The notes below the pieces were generated by a model. It did not search any database, was not told where the DNA came from, and was given only the letters and a program-made list of their open reading frames with translations. Positions 44,465 to 64,000 of a stretch of DNA of 64,000 nt are shown here, piece by piece. Every line of letters begins with the position of its first letter. The stretch's first letter is position 1. The stretch lies in NCBI GenBank assembly GCA_037039925.1, contig JAXRKP010000246.1, positions 45,001 to 109,000 of the forward strand, read 5' to 3'. The translations under genes and the position numbers were made by a program. This DNA comes from Doris montereyensis. Lineage: Eukaryota > Mollusca > Gastropoda > Nudibranchia > Dorididae.

Positions 44465-44540
44465 TGGACTGAGAATCAAACTCAAACCTCCTGCATGGTA
44501 GTCAGACGCTCTACTGACTGAGTGACTGAGGCGTCTCTAA
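44465..44540 (-). mobile_element. tRNA-like SINE head
   Basis: On the minus strand CAGTCAGTAGAGCGTCTGAC resembles a box A region and GAGTTTGATTCTCAG a box B. No cloverleaf closes, so it is not a true tRNA gene. Confidence 0.55.
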
Positions 44541-47522
44541 ACCTTGTGTCACAAGATCTACCAACACAAAAACAGGCTCATCAAGATACGTTTGTCGCCA
44601 TCTCTGATTTCATTCCCAGAGGTCAATGACAATTATTTTAAAATCAGCTGGTTGCCTAACTTCACACTAAAGCAAACATGCATTAAAAAAGTTATGCATC
44701 ATATGACTTTCAACCTGACCACTATATAAGCAAATGTGTAATGATAAGTACTGAGGCATTATGCACTTTTCACCACTGTTTATATTTCTGAGGTTTATGA
44801 ATCATTACTAGAATATAGTTCAAGCATTCTTGAAAGAACAGTCTTCACAAAATATTTTTGAAAAAACCAGAAACTGAGTCTTTGTGTTATAAAATTTCAT
44901 TTTCATTGACAGGGTGAGGGATTTATCACAGTAAGCATGAAATGTTTTGAATGGAAAAAAGGAAGTGTATTTTCCCCTTTTTTATTGAAAGACATGAAGA
45001 ATAAATCACTGCAGAGTCAGATAAAAATGTAAAGTGAAGATCTGATAAAAATCCCTAACCCCGACAAAACAAAACACCCTCACCAATTCAAGTGATCACT
45101 ATAAACGGAAATACGTGAGTGCTTTGTCATTCACTGGATACTTCAAAAACCGCCGAAAGTCCTCCCAACCTTTCAGGCAAGTTCTACAGATACGAGAATA
45201 AGATACCTTTAAAATAATTTGGTTTTTGAAAGAATTTGTGTATTTACAAAATAAACAATAAAAAAAACAGGAAAACAGTGTATGACTAGCAAAATCATTT
45301 TCAGGGAAAAACCCATCCAAACCCCCAAGGGCATAAGAGACGGAGTGAGTTACACAAGAAATCCAAATTAAACAAGAAATCATTTTACAAAAAATGTCAT
45401 AAAAAATGTTTACAGAATCAGTGACAAAAAGCGTAGTCTTCCAAATGCTTGGACTTGGGTCTTACATTACAACCCATATCTTTTGTTATTGTAAATTGAT
45501 GAATGAAACAAAAAAATCCCTTGGGGTTGGGGGTGGGGAGGAGAGAGGTGGGAGAGGCATGAAAGCTTCAACTGTGAGTTGAATTTATCATTCATCTGAT
45601 TTTGTACTAGCACTGCATGGAAAAAATGAAGAAAAAAAAAAACCAAAACGATATTGGGTGAAGATATTTCCATGACAGATGAATTATTAGCAGAAAGCTA
45701 AAACTATTTTGAAAAGACTGAAGGAAAAAATAATTTAATTCATTGTTAAAGTTCAAGAGGCAAAAAAAGCAAAACTTAATAAATTTTCTGCCGCATTCAA
45801 CATCCAAGGAAATAGAAAAAAAAGGAAGACTTTTAAATAAAAATGTTCCTGAAATGGGCATTCTTCAAAGATTCAGTTTCATGAACAAACGTAAAGATCA
45901 AATATATTTGCCAGTTTCTTTACATAATACACTAAATAGAAATCTACACAAACCTAGATGCATATACATGCACATACAGATAAACTTACATATATACTTG
46001 CACAAAGCACACTAAAATGTATGATATTTGCATTGAACAAAAATATTTGGAAATCAAAACCAGCACCAGTATTAACATCTAAAAAAAGATCTGTCAAAAA
46101 AAAAAAGAAGAAAGAAAAAAAAATAAAACAAAATAAAATCCATAAATGTATATAGGGGCACATTTAAAAAAAAAGAAAAAGGAAAAAAGAACAAAGCCTC
46201 GCTACAAAGAAAATGAAAAGACTTTTGATTCTTTGAATTATATAAAATGTCATTCACAACAGGCACAGGGCACATCAGACGAGCAATCACATCAGAAAAA
46301 TTGAATGCAAGAAAATATCTTTACATCAGTGTCGAAAGGAAAGTGAACAGGGACTGTTGATTATTGTAATCCCAGCACTATAAATTTGATTTTATTCTCG
46401 GTTGACTTGTCATTTAATTCCCATTTAGGGATGTCTTACTCTGTGACAGCTATTATTTTTAAATTACTATTTCACATGCTGATTCTTACATATACACATT
46501 ATATATATTATATAGAAAGTGTTAGCATACTATGAAAGTATTGCACAATTTCACACAAAAAATGTTCTAGTTACAAATGGCATAGTTACAAATGGTAGAT
46601 GGATGTGTTGTCAAAAACCTGAAGGAGAGATATATATGCTTCCAATCAAAGGCATAAGATAATATAAAATATACAATGTCATGCACATCATTAAAAGCAA
46701 AAATACTCATGCTATTTACTCTATGTATACAAAAGAAACAACATCTTTTCCTAGTCGTATCAATTTTAACGTTTGGACATCGTCGACCTTGAGCTGTGAT
46801 TACTATCACGGAAAAGTTCCCAGAATATTATATCAATTAAAGCTTTATCATTCTACAGATATTAAGTTCTTGGCCTCTTCTGCATGTATGCTTAAAACAA
46901 CAGCAAAATGTTTACACAAAAAGCATATTGTGTAAAATATGTACAACTTAACATTAACTGATAAATTTAAATTAAATTTTCACATACTTGGAAAATATTT
47001 TTACCCCCAAATAATTTAAAGTTTTCAAAATAAACAAAAATGACACAAAATGTATGACCACACTTGGTTTGATAGTATTCAGCACTTCCTGTTCCCTGTC
47101 CTGAATAAGACAATTGTTCTATCTTACATTTTAAACATTGTTTAAATTTGTCAAGTTGTCATTTTCTTATGGGGGCAAAACTTCAGATGCTACGCCAGCT
47201 CAACATTTCTGACTCATCTCGCTTAAAAAACAGGAAAAAAACCAAACCCATAAATACAGCTGAATCATATTTCAATTTCTTATATAAATTATCTTTTTGT
47301 CTTGATGACAAAACTTTTAAGTAGTTTTTAATACCCAATTAAAAAAATAAAATAAAAAATAAAATGTGATGTTGACAAAATGAACACTACTACCTTAAAA
47401 CGGAACCTTATGTCAAGTATTACAATCTCCCATCAAAAAAAAAAGTGGTCAATTTTTTTGTTGGACTAACAAGTTGTATAGACATTAAAAGATCTGATAA
47501 AACAAAGTCCAACAAAATGTAA

Positions 47523-47528
<6 letters not shown>

Positions 47529-47553
<25 letters not shown>
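47529..47553. repeat. (CA)n microsatellite
   Basis: About 12 CA units in or just beyond the DMXL terminal exon. Confidence 0.95.
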
Positions 47554-47576
47554 GGAGCCTTCATGGATCCAACTTG

Positions 47577-60471
<12,895 letters not shown>

Positions 60472-63130
60472 CTAAAAAAACCAGATGATGAGCCCATGAG
60501 AAAACGCTTTGAGAATTTGTTCTTACTACATACACACACAAAAAAACCCCCCATACAATTATGAAACAAAAGAGACCTTTCAATGTTATTTTAGAGCACA
60601 TTTTAAAAAAATATACTGATGTTTGAGTTTCACCATTTGTTCCCTGTTTTATAATATTCGCTTTATTGTAATTTGTGTTCCAATGCGTTTGCGCCTCATC
60701 ACAGTTTTGTCTCTCTGACCTGCTGATACAATCACATAGCTGCCAACCATTTCAAATATAAAAACCCAGACTCTGACCCCGTGAACTAATACTAACTTAC
60801 ACAGCGCTCTGTAATATTTCCGAAAAACATTGGCATTTTAACTTGAATTAACCCCGTTTCAGGTAAATATTAAAGTCCTTCGGTCGCTAGCCTTTCTGGA
60901 CGAGTGCGATGGTAGTTCTGCGAACTCAGAATGGTGTCTCCGGACTTTCACCCCAATCTTTCTCAGTTTCTGCCAGTGACTGAATATGTTTTTTTTAAAA
61001 CAAATGTTATAGTTAATCCTCATATACAAACTATTCAAGGTAAAAGACTTACCGACTCAAAGCCAAGAAAACCTTCTAAATACGATATTGTACATAATAT
61101 GCAAACAACTAAAATGTTACATTTACATGCTGATAATTCACAAGCTCATTGCTATCTGGTCCTGTCTCCATTTTTCAAGAGTTGAGAAAGGAGCTCATAC
61201 GTGTTTGACTTCTTTGCAAACGTACGGACATTGAGCGAAATGCCTTCCCAATACTGTAAATCCAAGGTTCACTATCAATATATATATATATATGTCATTA
61301 AAATAGAGATGTATAACACCCGTTATACAGCGTAACAGTGTCTATAAAAAGAGCAAAACTGGACTATGAACAACTGCTACGACAGCAATGAGTTTGTGAA
61401 TTGTTAAGACAGATGATATTGGAGGAAATGAAAAGTGTCAATTGAAACAGCGAAAAGTCAGTGGCAAATTGAAAATGCAAGTCAGATTGTAGTCAAGCAA
61501 AATACATGTCATGACCCCACAATTCTTATACGATTCTCAACTCATTTGTTTTCACTCACAAAAGCTTTTAAAAAATTGAATCAATATCATGTAAAAATAT
61601 GAGGCTCTTGATGATTTAATGAGAGAACACACAGAGATCTGTGGCCTGAGTTTTCTCAAAAGTATGTCTAGCCGTATCATCAATCTCAGGTTGCTATGTT
61701 ACATAAAATTAATTTCATCTCTACTGATGGTAATATTGACACAAAAAGAAAAGAATTATTCGTAATAGAAAGACAAAATAGAATATGATCAAGATGTTAG
61801 AGAATGGCAGTATGGATTGAAACGAGAGATAGAAATTAATGTGGGAAAATGGTTTTGAAGGATACAGTTTAAAAATTCATATTTGCACGATAGGCAGAAC
61901 ATTGTAGATTTATGACTATTTGTCTCATCAGGATATTTCACATGTTCAAGTTAAAAACATAAAAAATTCAAACTGAGCCTTTACTATGTTCAGTATATAA
62001 CGTGTCTATCATTGAAATGAATTCAATTAGAATCATGACACCCATTTTATCCCTTTCCCTTGATTAAACAGGAGTCTCTATGGATTTATTAACGCAATAC
62101 ATACATCTACTTAATTCCAAATATATGTGGTGCTCAGAAAATAATGCCTCTTAAACCATAACTGTACGAGTATGTATATTAGACACTGATCTATCTTGTA
62201 TATCTACAGAAAGCTTAGAATCTGCTACATGATGTCTACGTCATGATGAGTTGAACTCTTTTTGGCATCCTATTGGCAAAGGAATCTGATTCTTTTTCCA
62301 GAATAGCAGCTTTCACCTCATCGTTATTATTAAAGACAGACAGTGCAGTGAGGCAAGCTACCAACCAGGTTTTACCCGAAAAGTTAAAAACATTTTTCAA
62401 CCTGTCGGGAAATTAACCCACGACCTCTTGGGTTCTTGGGTTGAGACGTTACCTCTGGATCACCATGTCCCCGAATATCATGTTTATGTCGGGATTTTTT
62501 TGAGGACAGAATGTGTAAATTTTGACATGGGTAGCATTCACATGAAATAAGTGAAGGGTAATGACATTAAATATTATAAAAGCCCTATAGGAACAAAGAT
62601 GAGACAAATATAAGGAACAGACATAAACAATCTTGGCCACCGTGGAGATTGAACCCGCGATCCATTGCCTAGCTATGAAAAGAAAACATGCTATCAACCA
62701 AACTTGCATGAAATAGTCATGACATAATCCTATATTAAACATCATAACATTTGCACACACAGAATTCATGATGAGAACATAACTAGTCATGAAATCACCG
62801 TATATGAAGCATTACCTTCCAAACAGCCTCTGTACTATTTAAAAGAATAAAGAACTCCCTAGAAATTTATCTTAATTAACTCCTTGAAAATAAGGTGGGG
62901 AAAATAGGTTGAAATACAAAATGCTTGACAGGGGAAAAGTTACAAAAGAAGAAATACTATATGAAGTTAAATCAGAATTTGGATAAAAAATGAAAATCAA
63001 TTTGTTTAGATGTACAACAGATTTGTAGTTGAGGACTGAAGACAAATCAGGAATATAGGGAGATGATTACATAAAACCTATTACATTTTTCAAAATAGTT
63101 TAATTCTCAAATCAATGAAAAATTCCCCCT
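60472..63130. other. Upstream DMXL intron or flanking sequence
   Basis: No exon recognised. Contains a truncated member of the CATAGCTGCC group (60734-61070), a SINE-A head on the minus strand (about 62340-62470) and a tRNA-like fragment (about 62640-62690, minus). Confidence 0.5.
60734..61070 (+). repeat. Truncated relative of the 55022-55343 MITE
   Basis: Starts CATAGCTGCCAACCATTTC and shares ACTTGAATTAACCCC, CTTTCTGGACGAGTGCGATG-like and GGTAAAAGACTTACCGACTC-like blocks in order; the right terminus is missing. Confidence 0.6.
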
Positions 63131-63134
63131 CTGC

Positions 63135-64000
63135 AATATTCTGATTTCTGAGATGAAATACTTTTTTTCGTGCACATTATTTTCCATTTCTGGAGAAAAG
63201 TCTTTCATCAATACTCTTATTGCAGGAAAAAGTATTTCTTCACTAATATTCTAATTTCAGTGGAAGCAGTTTGTCACCAATATTCTCATTTCAGGGGAAA
63301 CAAGTCTTTTACAAGATTCCCATTTCAGAGGAAAGTCTTTTACAATATTCCAATTTCAAGGGAAATAGTTTTTCACTAATATTCTCACTTCAGGGAACAT
63401 ACTTTCATCAAAATCCTTGTATCGCAGGGAATAGTTTTTTCATCATTTTTTCTAATTTCAGGGTATTCGTTTGTTGTTGTTTTTTTTATCTATATTCTTA
63501 TTTCTGAGAAAACAATATTTCACCATGTTAGGGATAATAGTTTTTTTCCCCAATGTCTCAATTCAGGAGAAGCAGTTTTTCACCAATATTTTCATTATAC
63601 GGTAAACCACCCCCCCCCAGCAATATAGTCATTTCCAAGGAAACATGTTTTCACCAATCTACACATTTCCAGGGATACAGTTTTTCACCAACATTTTCAA
63701 ATCTAGGCAAAAATTTTCACTAGCATTTTCATTTCTGGGAATCTTTTTTCCCCCCATTAATTTCTCACTTCTGAATGAAATGTATTTTCACCAATACTCT
63801 CATTTGAGGGGAATCATAAAAAAATTAAAATAATTCTCATGTCTCATGTCAAACAGTCTTTCACCAATATTCTCATTTCAGAGGTACCAGTTTTTTAAAC
63901 GATATTTTCATTTTATGGATATAGTTTTTCACTAATATTCTCCTTTCAGGGAAAGTGAAAAGGGAGCGCAAAAATTGGAAAAAAATTCATCAATATTTGC
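63135..64000. repeat. Degenerate tandem array of about 34-bp units, runs off the window
   Basis: More than 20 units approximating TTTTTCACCAATATTCTCAT then TTCAGGGGAAACAG. Unit length varies from about 30 to 45, with insertions of poly-C and AT-rich sequence. Short frames such as HQYSHFRGN are translations of the unit. Confidence 0.88.

Larger units (their letters stand above)
37295..47576. other. Gene-poor interval between HAGH and DMXL
   Basis: I see no protein-coding gene. 38390-38990 is AT and GATA/GACA satellite, 40718-41030 a LINE fragment, 42446-42494 (TA)n and 44465-44540 a tRNA-like SINE head. From about 41.1 to 47.5 kb there are few dispersed repeats, and minus-strand AATAAA signals occur near 41720 and 42130, so part may be the DMXL 3' UTR. 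Confidence 0.5.

Noticed and set aside
43949..44485. 178-codon open frame on the minus strand
   Set aside because: It begins within a tRNA-like SINE head, has no recognisable domain and no exon-like context. Possibly untranslated DMXL 3' sequence; I do not call it a gene.

Overview
The window is animal nuclear DNA. Its genes are split by many GT-AG introns, it is AT-rich, and it is full of dinucleotide and tetranucleotide arrays, tRNA-headed SINEs and DNA-transposon remnants. Three conserved protein-coding genes can be read. Their proteins look invertebrate; a mollusc or another lophotrochozoan is my best guess from the repeat style, with low confidence.

Layout. 1-4776: intergenic repeats (an inverted-terminus element at 1016-2386, a GGTTAT-box repeat with a hammerhead-like core, a three-copy tandem repeat at 3596-3990). 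4837-26255 (+): the DNA mismatch repair gene MLH1 in 19 coding exons whose boundaries largely match human MLH1; its introns hold a 2.1-kb hAT transposon nested in a SINE, a 970-bp deleted relative, SINEs, a LINE fragment and about 650 bp of (CT)n. 26256-28163: short convergent intergenic gap. 28164-37294 (-): HAGH (glyoxalase II), nine coding exons and a fully open frame of 296 codons, with an upstream start that adds a likely mitochondrial presequence. 37295-47576: about 10 kb without a recognised gene, holding AT/GATA arrays, a LINE fragment, and from about 41.1 kb a stretch nearly free of dispersed repeats that may be a long 3' UTR. 47577-60471 (-): the last eight recognisable coding exons of a DmX-like/rabconnectin-3 alpha gene (DMXL), with its 5' part beyond the window. 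60472-64000: intron or intergenic sequence ending in a degenerate array of about 34-bp units.

Gene quality. HAGH is clean. MLH1 keeps nearly all splice sites and protein motifs, but its frame is interrupted by single-base shifts in three exons, an in-frame TAA, and a phase clash at the last junction; a conserved motif glycine is also replaced. DMXL shows the same kind of small indels in two exons. Because two unrelated genes are affected, consensus error in the assembly is as likely as gene decay, and reads would decide.

The three genes do not form a pathway: MLH1 acts in nuclear mismatch repair, HAGH in cytosolic and mitochondrial methylglyoxal detoxification, and DMXL in V-ATPase assembly. 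No CRISPR array, operon, rRNA gene or true tRNA gene was seen. Mobile-element findings include a hAT element with exact 6-bp target duplications proven by the interrupted SINE, two piggyBac-type elements ending in TTAA, and a hAT MITE with a perfect 8-bp duplication a few bases from a DMXL splice donor.
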